Positions 1-9,010 are shown, counted from the stretch's first letter. The stretch: DNA of 64,000 nucleotides from an uncultured candidatus Porisulfidus sp. (GCA_958431155.1 OY288106.1:1091161-1155160); one strand, 5' to 3'. The notes: generated by a model from the letters alone, not told the origin. Program-made: numbers and translations.

Positions 1-71
1 GATGCCGCGACTCCAGCCAACGCCGTAAGCCCCACCAGCCACCCGGCTTCCCGGTACCACGCCTTGTTCAT
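1..71 (-). CDS. Partial N-terminus of a predicted membrane protein
   Basis: Only the first 23 codons lie in the window; the gene continues off the left edge. Translation begins MNKAWYREAGWL and enters a small-residue hydrophobic stretch, which fits an N-terminal membrane anchor. The ATG overlaps the TGA of the upstream gene (ATGA), and a GGAGGA ribosome binding site sits five to six bases before it, so the two genes are translationally coupled. Too little is visible to name a family. Confidence 0.55.
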   Translation of the reverse strand, partial: MNKAWYREAGWLVGLTALAGVAA

Positions 72-718
72 TGTTCCTCCAAGATAAGTTGCGTCATGCC
101 GTCGCTGATATGTAATTTCCGATCATTGCGGTCAATGGCATTGATTCTCCAGCCGAGCCGAGAGTCTCCCTGCCGTGCTGGCAAAATCCGTCCTTGGTGC
201 TCAAGCAACGCATACGCCTGCCCATGCCAGACCTCGATTCCCCGAAAAATGAACGCCGGCTGCATGGACACCTGAACCGCCTCGTCTTCAAGGGAAGTTA
301 GTAATCGGTTCATGCCACGCTCGAGCGAGTGCAGTTTCTGTTCCACGCCTTGCAGCCTTGAGAATTGTGTTTCGATCTTCTCGTCAAGCCCTTTCCTCCA
401 TTCTCTGAGTGTTCGCATCTGAGCCAACAAGTTTTTTTCGAATGCTTCGAGGTTGCGTCGATCCCATTCGTCAAGACGGTTGCCCAAAGCCTGCGCCAAA
501 GACTCCGACAACAGCTTTATATCAATTTCGGGAATTGAACTTGCCGCTGATGGAAGCCCTGTTGGATGGAGTGGCTGAACACCTGGGTCGGAAAACGAAA
601 ACGTCTCGTTCGAGCCGCGCAGCATTTCGTGGACAAACGCAGCCAGCAATAATAGAGAGAAGACTCCGCCTGCCAACCACACCCGCCAACGTGTCCGAGA
701 TGATTTTTGGAGATTCAT
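68..718 (-). CDS. Membrane-anchored coiled-coil protein, possibly pilus/secretion-assembly related
   Basis: 216 aa protein. Residues about 12-32 form one hydrophobic N-terminal segment after a basic start, giving an N-in/C-out single-pass topology. Residues about 60-145 are charged and heptad-like, suggesting a coiled coil. The last 60 residues (VWHGQAYALLEHQGRILPAR onward) look like a small beta-rich domain, loosely recalling PilP-type C-terminal domains of pilus systems. The start is set by a GGGAGG ribosome binding site six bases upstream. It overlaps the next gene by four bases. I do not recognise a family with certainty; the pilus idea is inference from architecture only. Confidence 0.6.
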   Translation of the reverse strand: MNLQKSSRTRWRVWLAGGVFSLLLLAAFVHEMLRGSNETFSFSDPGVQPLHPTGLPSAASSIPEIDIKLLSESLAQALGNRLDEWDRRNLEAFEKNLLAQMRTLREWRKGLDEKIETQFSRLQGVEQKLHSLERGMNRLLTSLEDEAVQVSMQPAFIFRGIEVWHGQAYALLEHQGRILPARQGDSRLGWRINAIDRNDRKLHISDGMTQLILEEQ

Positions 719-781
719 CCATGCCTCCCAGAGAAATTTGCAAAGAACTTGGTTCTACCGCAAAGTTTCCGAGAAGTAAAC

Positions 782-813
782 AAAAAATGGTCAGATTTTT
801 TTGACCATTTTTT
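782..813. terminator. Bidirectional hairpin terminator
   Basis: A perfect 12-bp inverted repeat (arms 782-793 and 802-813, AAAAAATGGTCA and its complement) is followed by T-rich sequence on the plus strand and preceded by A-rich sequence, so both strands end in a U-run. It sits between the end of pgeF and the start of the upstream membrane-protein operon, and most likely terminates rluD-pgeF transcription on the minus strand. Confidence 0.7.
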
Positions 814-916
814 TCTTTTTTAAATCAATTACTTATATCTAGACATCTTGGCTGGATTAGGCTATGAAGATCTTCATGCCATCCTATCCAACCCACGAGT
901 TTGATTTTGGCTGGAA

Positions 917-1657
917 TTAATGCTTTTCCATCCAGATCAACGTCGTCATGCGTCCAGTTATCCGATCTCGGCGGTGCGAATAAAAACGGCGGTCGTCCTG
1001 AAAAGTACATTCTTTGCCACCGTAACGGCGCTCGACACCGGCCCGCTCTAACTGCCATGCGGCGGCAGACGTCAGATCCAATAACCAGTGCCCAACTCGC
1101 CCAGACGGATGCAATGCCACCGAAGCGAGTTCCTCGCCCAAGGCCGCCCGCACCGGATCATCCACTTCATAGAATTCCGTACTGATTGCCGGGCCAAGCC
1201 AAACTAAAAGATCCTCCGACGACCCTGGATAGGCATGGATTGTCGCTTGCAGGACATTCGCGGCAATGCCCCTCCAACCGGCATGTGCTGCAGCCACCCA
1301 ATCGCCTCTGCGCGAGCACAGCAAAACCGGTAGGCAGTCTGCCGTCTGCACGGCACATATTGGCCCTGCGCAGGCGGTGTGGCTCGCATCTGCCTTTGCC
1401 GATTCCGGTGTAATCCGTGCTTCCCGAACCACGGCGCCATGCTGCTGGTCCAGCCAATACGGCTCGCCCGGCAGTTGAAGGGTTCGCGCCAAAATCTCCC
1501 GGTTCTGCACTACATCCTCGGGCCGATCGCCCACATGCGCGGCAAGGTTGAACCCTGCATAAGCGTTCCGACTGACACCTCCAATCCGAGTGCTTGTCGC
1601 CGCTCGCACGTGGCCAGGGACGGACCAATCGGGATAGATAAATTCCGGCTCAGCCAT
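917..1657 (-). CDS. pgeF: YfiH/PgeF family peptidoglycan editing factor (laccase-domain protein)
   Basis: 246 aa, the usual length for the YfiH/DUF152 family. These cytosolic zinc proteins act on nucleosides or edit mis-built peptidoglycan precursors; older annotations call them polyphenol oxidase. The metal-site residues are visible: His73 in LDQQHG, Cys108 in TADCLPVL and His125 in AAHAGWRG. I chose the ATG at 1657 because homologues begin near this FIYPDW motif; a longer frame exists but adds unrelated sequence. The start overlaps the end of rluD by eight bases, so the pair is one operon, the same order as E. coli rluD-yfiH. Confidence 0.9.
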   Translation of the reverse strand: MAEPEFIYPDWSVPGHVRAATSTRIGGVSRNAYAGFNLAAHVGDRPEDVVQNREILARTLQLPGEPYWLDQQHGAVVREARITPESAKADASHTACAGPICAVQTADCLPVLLCSRRGDWVAAAHAGWRGIAANVLQATIHAYPGSSEDLLVWLGPAISTEFYEVDDPVRAALGEELASVALHPSGRVGHWLLDLTSAAAWQLERAGVERRYGGKECTFQDDRRFYSHRRDRITGRMTTLIWMEKH

Positions 1658-2630
1658 GGTCGCCTTCCAGTTGCGCCAGCAAACTCCGAAAATCTTCCGG
1701 CAAGCCTGCATTCCAGTCGAGCAGGGCCCCTCCCGTCGGATGCCGGAGTTGTAGGGAGCAGGCATGCAGTGCCTGTCGCCCAAATCCTCGCACTGCGTCA
1801 CGTACGGCAGCGGATACGTCTGCTGGACTTCTTGCGCGTCCACCGTACACCGGATCTCCGACTACTGGATGGCCCAGATGTGCCAGATGCACCCGGATCT
1901 GATGCGTGCGTCCGGTCTCAAGACGGATATCGAGCAGGGTCAGGCCGTGGAATTTTTGCCGAAGCCGATAATGCGTCATGGCCTCCCGACCACCCTCACG
2001 TACGCACATGCGTTGCCGCTGCCTCGGGTGCCGCCCTATCGGGGCCTCGATCGTCCCTCCTGCAACCAGTTCACCCTGGACCAGAGCCTGATACCGCCTT
2101 TGAATCTCGCGCACCTGGAGTTGCCTGGTCAGCGCCGTGCAGGATTCAAGATTATGCGCCACCGCGACGAGCCCGGTTGTGTCGCGATCCAGCCGGTGCA
2201 CGATTCCTGCCCGTGGCACTTTGGCGGTCGCCGGGAAGTGGAACAAGAGGGCGTTCTGGATCGTCCCGCCCGGATGTCCCGGGGCCGGATGCATGACCTG
2301 TCCGGCCGCCTTGTTCAAAACAATCAAGTCATCGTCGGCAAATACGACGTCCAAGGGCAGATCCTGCGGCTCGCACCGAGAGGATGCGGCAGCCTGCGGC
2401 CAGATCTCGACCCGCTCGCAGCCCTCCACCGGATCCCGGGGGCGGGCCATTTCTCCTTCCACCAGCACGCGCCCCGCCCGAATCCAGTCCTGCAACTGCC
2501 GCCGGGAAAACTGGCTAAGCATCTGTGCCAGCGCGACGTCGAGGCGCTTCCCCGCCAGATCTTCCGGCACTTCCCGTACCAGAGGCAAACCGTCCAATTG
2601 CCCACTCCAGCCAACTGCGAAAGGCTTCAT
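1650..2630 (-). CDS. rluD: 23S rRNA pseudouridine(1911/1915/1917) synthase RluD
   Basis: 326 aa, the same length as E. coli RluD, which makes pseudouridines in helix 69 of 23S rRNA. An S4 RNA-binding domain covers residues about 20-80 (RLDVALAQML ... DWIRAGRVLVEG). The catalytic domain follows, with Asp148 in HRLDRDTTG and the late RTHQIRVHLAHLGHP motif. The chosen ATG is preceded by GGTGAT seven to eight bases upstream; the open frame extends further but the extra 56 codons do not look like the family. It is divergent from bamD across about 46 bp and overlaps pgeF at its end. Confidence 0.93.
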   Translation of the reverse strand: MKPFAVGWSGQLDGLPLVREVPEDLAGKRLDVALAQMLSQFSRRQLQDWIRAGRVLVEGEMARPRDPVEGCERVEIWPQAAASSRCEPQDLPLDVVFADDDLIVLNKAAGQVMHPAPGHPGGTIQNALLFHFPATAKVPRAGIVHRLDRDTTGLVAVAHNLESCTALTRQLQVREIQRRYQALVQGELVAGGTIEAPIGRHPRQRQRMCVREGGREAMTHYRLRQKFHGLTLLDIRLETGRTHQIRVHLAHLGHPVVGDPVYGGRARSPADVSAAVRDAVRGFGRQALHACSLQLRHPTGGALLDWNAGLPEDFRSLLAQLEGDHG

Positions 2631-2639
2631 CGTATCACC

Positions 2640-2656
2640 GCGTATATAATTTCGTG
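2640..2656 (+). promoter_or_regulatory. Probable -10 element of the bamD promoter
   Basis: TATAAT at 2645-2650 lies between the divergent rluD and bamD starts, about 27 bases before the bamD ATG. No good -35 hexamer is visible at 17 bp. The inverse strand also reads ATTATATA here and may serve rluD. Called from the hexamer and its position only. Confidence 0.4.
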
Positions 2657-2676
2657 GCTCGGCCCGATCCCCTGTG

Positions 2677-3837
2677 ATGCGCCTTTTCCCCGCCGTTCTT
2701 TCTTTCATGTCGTTGTTGACAATGACCGGTTGCGGCCTGTTGCCGGACGCGCCGGAAACCGAATACGAAGGCAAATCTGCAGCACAGTTGTATGCCATGG
2801 GCCTTGCCTATCGTCGAGGGGGCGATTTCGTCCAGGCGATCGAGACCTTTGAATACCTAGAGTCCGGGTATCCGTTTGATCCCTATGCGCAGCAAGGCCT
2901 GCTGGAGATGGCGTATTCCTTTTACCGGCAAGAGGAATATACCGAAGCGATTGTCGTGCTCAATCGCTTCACCGAGCAAAATCCACTACACACGCATATC
3001 GCATATGCGAACTACATGCGCGGCGTCGCCTACTTGGATTACGGCCGAACCCTGCTGCACTATGTCCTGCCCTACATCCGACACAACAAAGACCCGACCC
3101 CGTGGCTGTATGCGTTCCAGAACTTCTCTCTGGTCGTGACGAAATATCCGGAATCGAGGTATGCGGCGGACTCTCGCCAGCACACCATCTTCCTGCGCAA
3201 CCTGCTAGCACGTTATGAACTGCATGTCACGGATTTCTATTTGCGCCGCAAAGCCTACGTCGCAGTTGTCAACCGAAGCAAATACGCGCTGAGCCGCTAC
3301 CACGGCGCACCGAATATGGACGATATGCTGTGGTATCTTGAACAAGGTTACCGCCACCTGGAAATGCACCAGCTCGCGGATGACACGCGGAGCGTCCGGG
3401 ACCTCAACTTCCCGAATTATGAGGCCCTGAAGGAAGCTGAAAAGGAAGAGCCGACCTGGCTGTCAAACACGGGCGAGTGGATCAGCGACACGGTCGACAG
3501 CGCGGCCATCATGGTCGGGTTCGACATCGAGGAATTCCCACCGCCCGAGTTCAGCGGCAAGTATCAGAGAGTGGTGCTCAATCTCGGCGAAGCCGAGGAA
3601 TTCGTCGCTGCGCACGAACCGGACAAGGTTGTGGTCAGCGAGGTCCCAAGCGGCCATATCCCGACGTCCGATATCGACTCTCAGGATCTTTGGTACCAGT
3701 TGAGAAAACTGCTAAGCCTGTCCGACGATGAAGATCTCCCGAGTGCCCCGGAGGACATCCCCGAGCCCACTGTGACCTCGGAAACCCCCGACACACCGGC
3801 AGAAGACAGTACGCCGGACCCGGCGCCGTCGAACTGA
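2677..3837 (+). CDS. bamD: Outer membrane assembly lipoprotein BamD with C-terminal extension
   Basis: BamD (YfiO/ComL) is the essential lipoprotein of the BAM complex that folds outer membrane beta-barrels. A short signal peptide ends in a lipobox TMTGC with the lipidated Cys near residue 19. TPR-like repeats follow, with family motifs such as YPFDPYAQQG, HIAYANYMRG and YPESRYAADS. The BamD fold ends near residue 250, but this protein runs to 386 residues. The extra segment has an ordered-looking stretch and an acidic, proline-rich tail. GTG at 2674 is an alternative start; no clear ribosome binding site decides. It converges with nadE, leaving only 11 bases between them. Confidence 0.92.
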   Translation: MRLFPAVLSFMSLLTMTGCGLLPDAPETEYEGKSAAQLYAMGLAYRRGGDFVQAIETFEYLESGYPFDPYAQQGLLEMAYSFYRQEEYTEAIVVLNRFTEQNPLHTHIAYANYMRGVAYLDYGRTLLHYVLPYIRHNKDPTPWLYAFQNFSLVVTKYPESRYAADSRQHTIFLRNLLARYELHVTDFYLRRKAYVAVVNRSKYALSRYHGAPNMDDMLWYLEQGYRHLEMHQLADDTRSVRDLNFPNYEALKEAEKEEPTWLSNTGEWISDTVDSAAIMVGFDIEEFPPPEFSGKYQRVVLNLGEAEEFVAAHEPDKVVVSEVPSGHIPTSDIDSQDLWYQLRKLLSLSDDEDLPSAPEDIPEPTVTSETPDTPAEDSTPDPAPSN

Positions 3838-3848
3838 ATCCAGCCTAT

Positions 3849-5447
3849 TCAGGCCTTGTATCCGGACGTGATCGGGTAACGCCGATCCCGTCCAAATGCC
3901 CGTTCCGTCGTTTTCACTCCTGGCGGCGCCTGTCTGCGTTTATGCTCGCTTCCGAGCACCCGGGCGACCACATCATGGACCAGATCGGCATCAAACCCTT
4001 GTGCCACGATTTCCGAAAGCGAACAGTCTTCCTCGATGAACAGGCGCAGAATGGCGTCCAGTACTGCGTAATCCGGCAATGAATCGGAGTCTTTCTGGTC
4101 CGCTTTCAATTCCGCCGATGGTGGGCGGTCCAGGATCCTCTCCGGAATGATTTCCCTGTCGCGGTTGCGGTAGCGGGCCAACTGGTACACGCGGGTCTTG
4201 AAAATGTCCTTGAGCGGCGCAAACCCTCCCGCCATATCACCGTACAGGGTCGCGTAACCGACTGCCAACTCACTCTTGTTGCCGGTCGTCAGAAGCAGTT
4301 TTCCACTGTGGTTCGAACGTGCCATCAACAGCAGGCCACGGATGCGCGCCTGCAGGTTCTGGCAAACCAAATCATCCTGTTCGCCCTCCGGGCCCAAGGT
4401 CTCCAGCAAGGCCTGGAAGGCTGGCTCGATCGACAATTCCAGAGAGGAAACGCCCAAGCGTTCACACAGCAGCGCGGCATCCTCCACGCTGGCCTGCGAC
4501 GTGTATCTAGAAGGCATCAGCACTGCCTCCAGCCGCTCGGGCCCCAGGGCATCCGCCGCGATGACCAGCGTCAGGGCCGAATCGATGCCGCCAGACAAAC
4601 CCACCAACGCGCCGGAGGCACGGTGTTTGTTCACGTAGTCGCGCACTCCCAGCACCAATGCTTGGTATAAGGTCGCGTCCTCGTCCAGGTCCTCGATATC
4701 TTGCCGGGAACCGCTCCAGCCCGAACCTTCCGGAATCAATTCCGCTTCAGCTTCAATGAAAGAAGGCAGTTGCGCCGTTCGCTGCCCGGAAGCGTCCAGC
4801 ACGAAACTCGCCCCGTCAAAAACCAGTTCGTCCTGCCCGCCGACCTGATTGACATACCAAACCGGGCAGCCGGTTTCCGCCGCGCGTGCACGCGCGATCT
4901 CCAGGCGCCTGGATGCCTTGTGGAGATCGAACGGAGAGGCGTTCAGGCAGACCAGGACTTCAGCCCCGGCCGCCGCCAAGTCCGCAGCCGGCTCCGGCTG
5001 CCACAAGTCCTCGCAAATCAGCAGTCCCAGCCGTCGCCCGGCTTCGACGATGAAAGGTTCCGAGCCGGGAGAGAAATAGCGCCGCTCATCGAAAACGTCA
5101 TAGTGCGGCAGAAGCCTCTTGCAGGCAAAACCGACCCGTTGGCCCTGATGCAGTACGCAGGCGGCATTGAACAGGGAACCATTCTCGCGCAGCGGAGCTC
5201 CGACGATCACCCAGTGCTCTGCGCTTCGGTGCGCCAATTCCTCCAGGGCCCTGTCGACACGACCGATGAAATCATCACGCAACAGAAGGTCTTCCGGAGG
5301 ATAGCCACACAATGCAAGTTCCGGAAACACCCAGATCGAAGGTTGATCCTGACCTTCCAGCCGCGCCTCGATGCGGGCACGGTTGCCGTCGATGTCGCCG
5401 ACCAGTGGATTGAACTGGACGAGTCGGGCAGGTAGAAGATCAGTCAT
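3849..5447 (-). CDS. nadE: Glutamine-dependent NAD+ synthetase
   Basis: 532 aa, two-domain enzyme that amidates nicotinic acid adenine dinucleotide to NAD+ using glutamine. The N-terminal nitrilase-type glutaminase has the catalytic triad Glu43 (FPELALCGYP), Lys110 (ACKRLLPHYD) and Cys145 (LLICEDLWQP). The synthetase domain begins around residue 260 and carries the PP-loop LSGGIDS (residues 284-290), then TGNKSELAVGY and DRPPSAELKADQ. All key residues are present. It looks monocistronic. The downstream neighbour on this strand, the sugar dehydrogenase, is upstream in transcription by 93 bases and could share a transcript. Confidence 0.96.
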   Translation of the reverse strand: MTDLLPARLVQFNPLVGDIDGNRARIEARLEGQDQPSIWVFPELALCGYPPEDLLLRDDFIGRVDRALEELAHRSAEHWVIVGAPLRENGSLFNAACVLHQGQRVGFACKRLLPHYDVFDERRYFSPGSEPFIVEAGRRLGLLICEDLWQPEPAADLAAAGAEVLVCLNASPFDLHKASRRLEIARARAAETGCPVWYVNQVGGQDELVFDGASFVLDASGQRTAQLPSFIEAEAELIPEGSGWSGSRQDIEDLDEDATLYQALVLGVRDYVNKHRASGALVGLSGGIDSALTLVIAADALGPERLEAVLMPSRYTSQASVEDAALLCERLGVSSLELSIEPAFQALLETLGPEGEQDDLVCQNLQARIRGLLLMARSNHSGKLLLTTGNKSELAVGYATLYGDMAGGFAPLKDIFKTRVYQLARYRNRDREIIPERILDRPPSAELKADQKDSDSLPDYAVLDAILRLFIEEDCSLSEIVAQGFDADLVHDVVARVLGSEHKRRQAPPGVKTTERAFGRDRRYPITSGYKA

Positions 5448-5540
5448 AAAATTAAATAGCAGGCGTGGATGATGTAGATGGCCTACTAATTATGGAGGAT
5501 TATGCAGAAAGTTCATTTTTAAAATCTTCCCGAAATCGGC

Positions 5541-6677
5541 TTAATTGTTGGGAACCAGTCGCAGCAACTGTCCGTCCGAATCGTCCGTCAGCAAGTAAAT
5601 CAAGCCGTCCGTCAATACCCTCACGTCGCGGATGCGGTGTTCCTTGGGTTCCGGCAAAACTTGCTCATGCACCCCTCCCTCGGCCTGCAACTGCACCCGG
5701 TACACGCTTCGGAACTTCAGTGCACCTACCAGGAAGTGTCCGCGCCATTCAGAGAAAGAGTCCCCGTCGTAGACTGCAAATCCCGACGGGGCGATTGACG
5801 GCGTCCAGTGTTGCACGGGCGGCTCCATGCCCGGCGCATGCGTCTGCTCGCTGATGATCCCGCCGGTGTATTCGCGTCCATGCGTCACCCGCGGCCAGCC
5901 GTAATTGGCTCCCGCGCGAATCCGGTTCAGTTCGTCCCCACCTTTCGGGCCGTGCTCGTGCAACCAGAGCTTTTCATCGAAAGGATTCCACGCGAGTCCC
6001 TGCGGGTTTCGGTGACCGTAGGAATACACCTCCGGCAAGGCACCAGGATCCCCGGTAAACGGATTGTCCGCCGGAATTCGTCCGTCCGCATGCAGACGAA
6101 TCAGTTTGCCCCAGTGGCTGTCCAGCTTCTGCGCATTCTCGCGCTCACCCCGATCCCCTACGGTCAGAAAAAGGTACCCATTCACATCGAATGCCAGCCG
6201 TCCCCCGAAATGCCAGGTCAATCCTCCGCACGGACGGGCCTCGAATAGCAACTGCCCATTCTCAAGTCGATTACCCTGCAGACGGTAGCGGCTCAGCGCC
6301 GTTGTGAATCCTGCGGAACAAGACTTGCTATAGCTGAGGTAGACCCAGCGGTTGTCCGCCTGCCCGTATTCCGGATGCAGAACCACATCCAAAAGACCTC
6401 CCTGCCCGACCCCAGCCAGCTCCGGCACTCCTTCGACGAGGTCGCGGCCGGCGAAATCGGCATCCAGGCGGAGTAGGCGCCCGGGTTTTTCTGTAATCAG
6501 CAGGGAACCGTCCGGTAGTTGCACCAGGCTCCAAGGGTATTCCAATCCTTCCTCCAAGGTTTCAATCCGGTACGCCGGACCCTCCGACTCTGCCATCAAA
6601 ACCTTCGGTGCGAATATCCCCGCCGCAAGCAGGATCATCACGACACAAAACAACTGTAAGAACAAGCCTGGGGCCAT
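5541..6677 (-). CDS. PQQ-dependent aldose sugar dehydrogenase (YliI/GdhB-like), exported
   Basis: 378 aa from the chosen ATG. A signal peptide (MAPGLFLQLFCVVMILLAAG) leads into a six-bladed beta-propeller of the glucose/sorbosone dehydrogenase family, which uses PQQ and calcium in the periplasm. Family signatures are YPWSLVQLPDGS, LTVGDRGERENAQ, YSYGHRNPQGLAWNP and LHEHGPKGGDELN. The frame is open further upstream to a TTG at 6764, but the extra residues are basic and would block export. No ribosome binding site is convincing. No PQQ biosynthesis genes are visible here, so the cofactor source is unknown. E. coli YliI is the nearest named relative. Confidence 0.85.
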   Translation of the reverse strand: MAPGLFLQLFCVVMILLAAGIFAPKVLMAESEGPAYRIETLEEGLEYPWSLVQLPDGSLLITEKPGRLLRLDADFAGRDLVEGVPELAGVGQGGLLDVVLHPEYGQADNRWVYLSYSKSCSAGFTTALSRYRLQGNRLENGQLLFEARPCGGLTWHFGGRLAFDVNGYLFLTVGDRGERENAQKLDSHWGKLIRLHADGRIPADNPFTGDPGALPEVYSYGHRNPQGLAWNPFDEKLWLHEHGPKGGDELNRIRAGANYGWPRVTHGREYTGGIISEQTHAPGMEPPVQHWTPSIAPSGFAVYDGDSFSEWRGHFLVGALKFRSVYRVQLQAEGGVHEQVLPEPKEHRIRDVRVLTDGLIYLLTDDSDGQLLRLVPNN

Positions 6678-6817
6678 TGATCCGCGAGGGCTGGTTTCCC
6701 TCGCGAAGGCTTCGCGTGGCCGTCGGTACGGCAAATCCACTGCCCTACTCCCCTCTTGGAGCAATCATGCTTCTCACAATCCCCCTACAATAACACCACA
6801 AGCCCTCGGTCACATCG

Positions 6818-7612
6818 ATGCCACACTCCGAGATATTCTGGCTCTGTACCGCATTTTTGGTCGGGACTGCCGTGGGCAGTCTTCTGAACGTGGTGGTGTT
6901 CCGGCTCCCTGTCATGGTACGTGGAGAAAATCCTGAATTGACCCTGTGGTCTCCACGCTCGCGCTGTCCCCATTGCCACCGGACGATCCGCCTACTCCAT
7001 CTGATCCCGATCTTCGGATACCTCACCCTGCGAGGCCGTTGCGCTTTTTGCAACGTCCCCATTTCGTTGCAATACCCTCTCCTGGAACTGACGGCAGGAT
7101 TGCTTGCGGTCGGTGCAGCCGCAAGCGCGGACAGCCTCCCACAAGCGGGCGCCTATGCCATTCTGGGCTGGGGGCTTCTGGCGCTTGCCTTGATCGACTG
7201 GCAGACACAATTGCTGCCGGATTTGCTCGTCTACCCGCTTCTGTGGCTGGGGCTGCTGGTGAACACGTATGAACTGTTTGCGCCGTTACATGAAGCGGTC
7301 ATCGGGGCCGTAGCGGGCTACCTGTCGCTGTGGTTGCTGAATCACCTGTTCTATTCTTTCAGGAAAGAGGCCGGCATGGGCTACGGCGATTTCAAGATGT
7401 TCGCCGTGTGCGGGGCCTGGCTGGGCTGGATGATACTGCCTTGGGTAGCCTTGGGCGCTTCGATCCTGACCCTCCTGCTGTGGCTGAGCCGGCGGGCATG
7501 GGGCCGTGCCCAACGTACGCTGCCCTTTGGTCCGGCTTTGGCGCTGTCGCTGTTCGGCTTCCTGATCTGGCGAGATTCCGCCCGGTCACTGGTCGGCTGG
7601 CCTGGACTTTGA
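6818..7612 (+). CDS. pilD: Type IV prepilin leader peptidase/N-methyltransferase
   Basis: 264 aa polytopic inner membrane enzyme that cleaves prepilin leaders and methylates the new N-terminus. The N-terminal domain has GSLLNVVVFRLP and the zinc-type tetracysteine set Cys50/Cys53 and Cys75/Cys78. The two catalytic aspartates of the A24 peptidase family are Asp127 (ALIDWQTQLLPD) and Asp191 (GYGDFKMF). Hydrophobic helices fill the rest. It stands directly before coaE and zapD as in many Gammaproteobacteria, but the usual pilB and pilC genes are missing upstream; the neighbour is an unrelated divergent gene. Confidence 0.95.
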   Translation: MPHSEIFWLCTAFLVGTAVGSLLNVVVFRLPVMVRGENPELTLWSPRSRCPHCHRTIRLLHLIPIFGYLTLRGRCAFCNVPISLQYPLLELTAGLLAVGAAASADSLPQAGAYAILGWGLLALALIDWQTQLLPDLLVYPLLWLGLLVNTYELFAPLHEAVIGAVAGYLSLWLLNHLFYSFRKEAGMGYGDFKMFAVCGAWLGWMILPWVALGASILTLLLWLSRRAWGRAQRTLPFGPALALSLFGFLIWRDSARSLVGWPGL

Positions 7613-7622
7613 GGGCTGGCGC

Positions 7623-8213
7623 GTGATCAAGATCGGCATGACAGGGGGCATCGCCTGCGGAAAATCGCAGGCCGCCCGATGCTTCGAAGAACGAGGAGTC
7701 CCCATTATCGACGCCGACGACATCGTGCGGGAGTTGACGGCTCCAGACGGCCCGCTTCTAGGAGAAGTGGTCGAACGGGCCGGCCCCACAATACTGGAAA
7801 ACGACGGCAGCCTGAATCGAGCACTGCTACGCACGCGCCTTTTTCGCGATGCGGCGCTGCGCCATGACCTGGAATCCCTGTTGCATCCCCCTGTGCAGAC
7901 CGCCATCCGAACCTGGTTCACACAGCAGGAAAAACCCTATGCGGTCGCGGTGGTCCCCCTGCTGATCGAGGCTGGCTGGCAGGATGACGTGGACCGGATT
8001 CTGGTCGTGAACTGCCCTGAGGCCCTGCAGCGTGCACGGTTGCGGAAGCGTTTCCATAAAATGGATAATAAGCAGGCCGATGCTGTCCTGGCCGCTCAAT
8101 TGTCGGCGGACGAACGTCTGCGATATGCTGACGACGTGATTGAAAATGTGGCGGGCATGGATGCCTTGGACAGGGCCGTGGACAAGTTGCACCAGAAATA
8201 CATGGCGGCATGA
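7623..8213 (+). CDS. coaE: Dephospho-CoA kinase
   Basis: 196 aa kinase for the last step of coenzyme A synthesis, phosphorylating the 3'-hydroxyl of dephospho-CoA. The P-loop GMTGGIACGKS is at residues 5-15. Asp in PIIDADDIVREL and the lid segment RLRKRFHKMD match the family. It starts 11 bases after pilD and overlaps zapD by four bases, so pilD-coaE-zapD is a single operon. Confidence 0.95.
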   Translation: MIKIGMTGGIACGKSQAARCFEERGVPIIDADDIVRELTAPDGPLLGEVVERAGPTILENDGSLNRALLRTRLFRDAALRHDLESLLHPPVQTAIRTWFTQQEKPYAVAVVPLLIEAGWQDDVDRILVVNCPEALQRARLRKRFHKMDNKQADAVLAAQLSADERLRYADDVIENVAGMDALDRAVDKLHQKYMAA

Positions 8214-8992
8214 ACGACACCTCTCCTCCCCCTTTGATCTACGAGCAGGCCGTCAACGAGCGCATGCGCACGTTTCTGCGAATCGACTTTCTGGCACGAC
8301 AATTCGATTATCACTATGCTCAGCCCTCGCTGTGGGGAACCCGCGCCACCGTCGCCACTCTGCTGGAATTCGTCAGCCTAATCAGCCGGCATAACATCAA
8401 GGTCGAACTCATACGCGAGCTGGATCAACGGCTCGCTTGGCTCGAAATGCTGAGTTCATCCGACAACGCGGACCTGGATCTCCTCAAGGAAATCGTCGAA
8501 CTGCATCAGAACCTGCGCGATGACGCGCATAGCCTGCAGTATCCCGTGCACCAGCACCTGACCCGGCACGACATGCTCAACACCGTCAGCCAGCGCATCC
8601 GCATGCCCGGCTGCACCAGTGAAACCGATATTCCGCTGTACCACAATTGGCTGGCCAGTCGGCAGACCGATCATGCGGCCCAACTGCACCAGTGGTACGA
8701 GCCATTCGCACCCATCATCCAGATTGCACGAACCGTGTTGGAGATGGTCCGGAATAGCGCTTCGTTCGCTCCCGAAACCGCGAAAGACGGCTGGTTCGAG
8801 CAGGCGCTGGATCCCGGCCGAATTCATCAGATGATCCGGATTCGCATGCCGACGGACTCGAAATTCTACCCGGAAATCAGCATCGGGAAGCGCTCCTTCA
8901 GCATCGTGTTCCGCGAGGGAAGCGCTCTGGATCAGCGACCCACCCAGACCACTCAAGAAGTCAAGTTCGAATTGGCCTGCTGCCTGTTCTAG
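8210..8992 (+). CDS. zapD: Cell division protein ZapD (YacF), FtsZ bundling factor
   Basis: 260 aa cytoplasmic protein that crosslinks FtsZ protofilaments at the division ring. It shows the family start YEQAVNERMRTFLRIDFL and the characteristic end KFELACCLF, close to E. coli ZapD (ending DFELACC). Other landmarks are IPLYHNWL and FYPEISIGKRSFSI. The ATG overlaps the coaE stop. The small gene yacG, often next in this cluster, is absent; instead the strand switches to recG. Confidence 0.93.
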   Translation: MNDTSPPPLIYEQAVNERMRTFLRIDFLARQFDYHYAQPSLWGTRATVATLLEFVSLISRHNIKVELIRELDQRLAWLEMLSSSDNADLDLLKEIVELHQNLRDDAHSLQYPVHQHLTRHDMLNTVSQRIRMPGCTSETDIPLYHNWLASRQTDHAAQLHQWYEPFAPIIQIARTVLEMVRNSASFAPETAKDGWFEQALDPGRIHQMIRIRMPTDSKFYPEISIGKRSFSIVFREGSALDQRPTQTTQEVKFELACCLF

Positions 8993-9010
8993 GGCCGCAC
9001 ACCTTCGGCC

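Noticed and set aside
409-804. 131-aa plus-strand frame
   Set aside because: Antisense to the coiled-coil membrane protein and ends in the terminator; no protein-like features.
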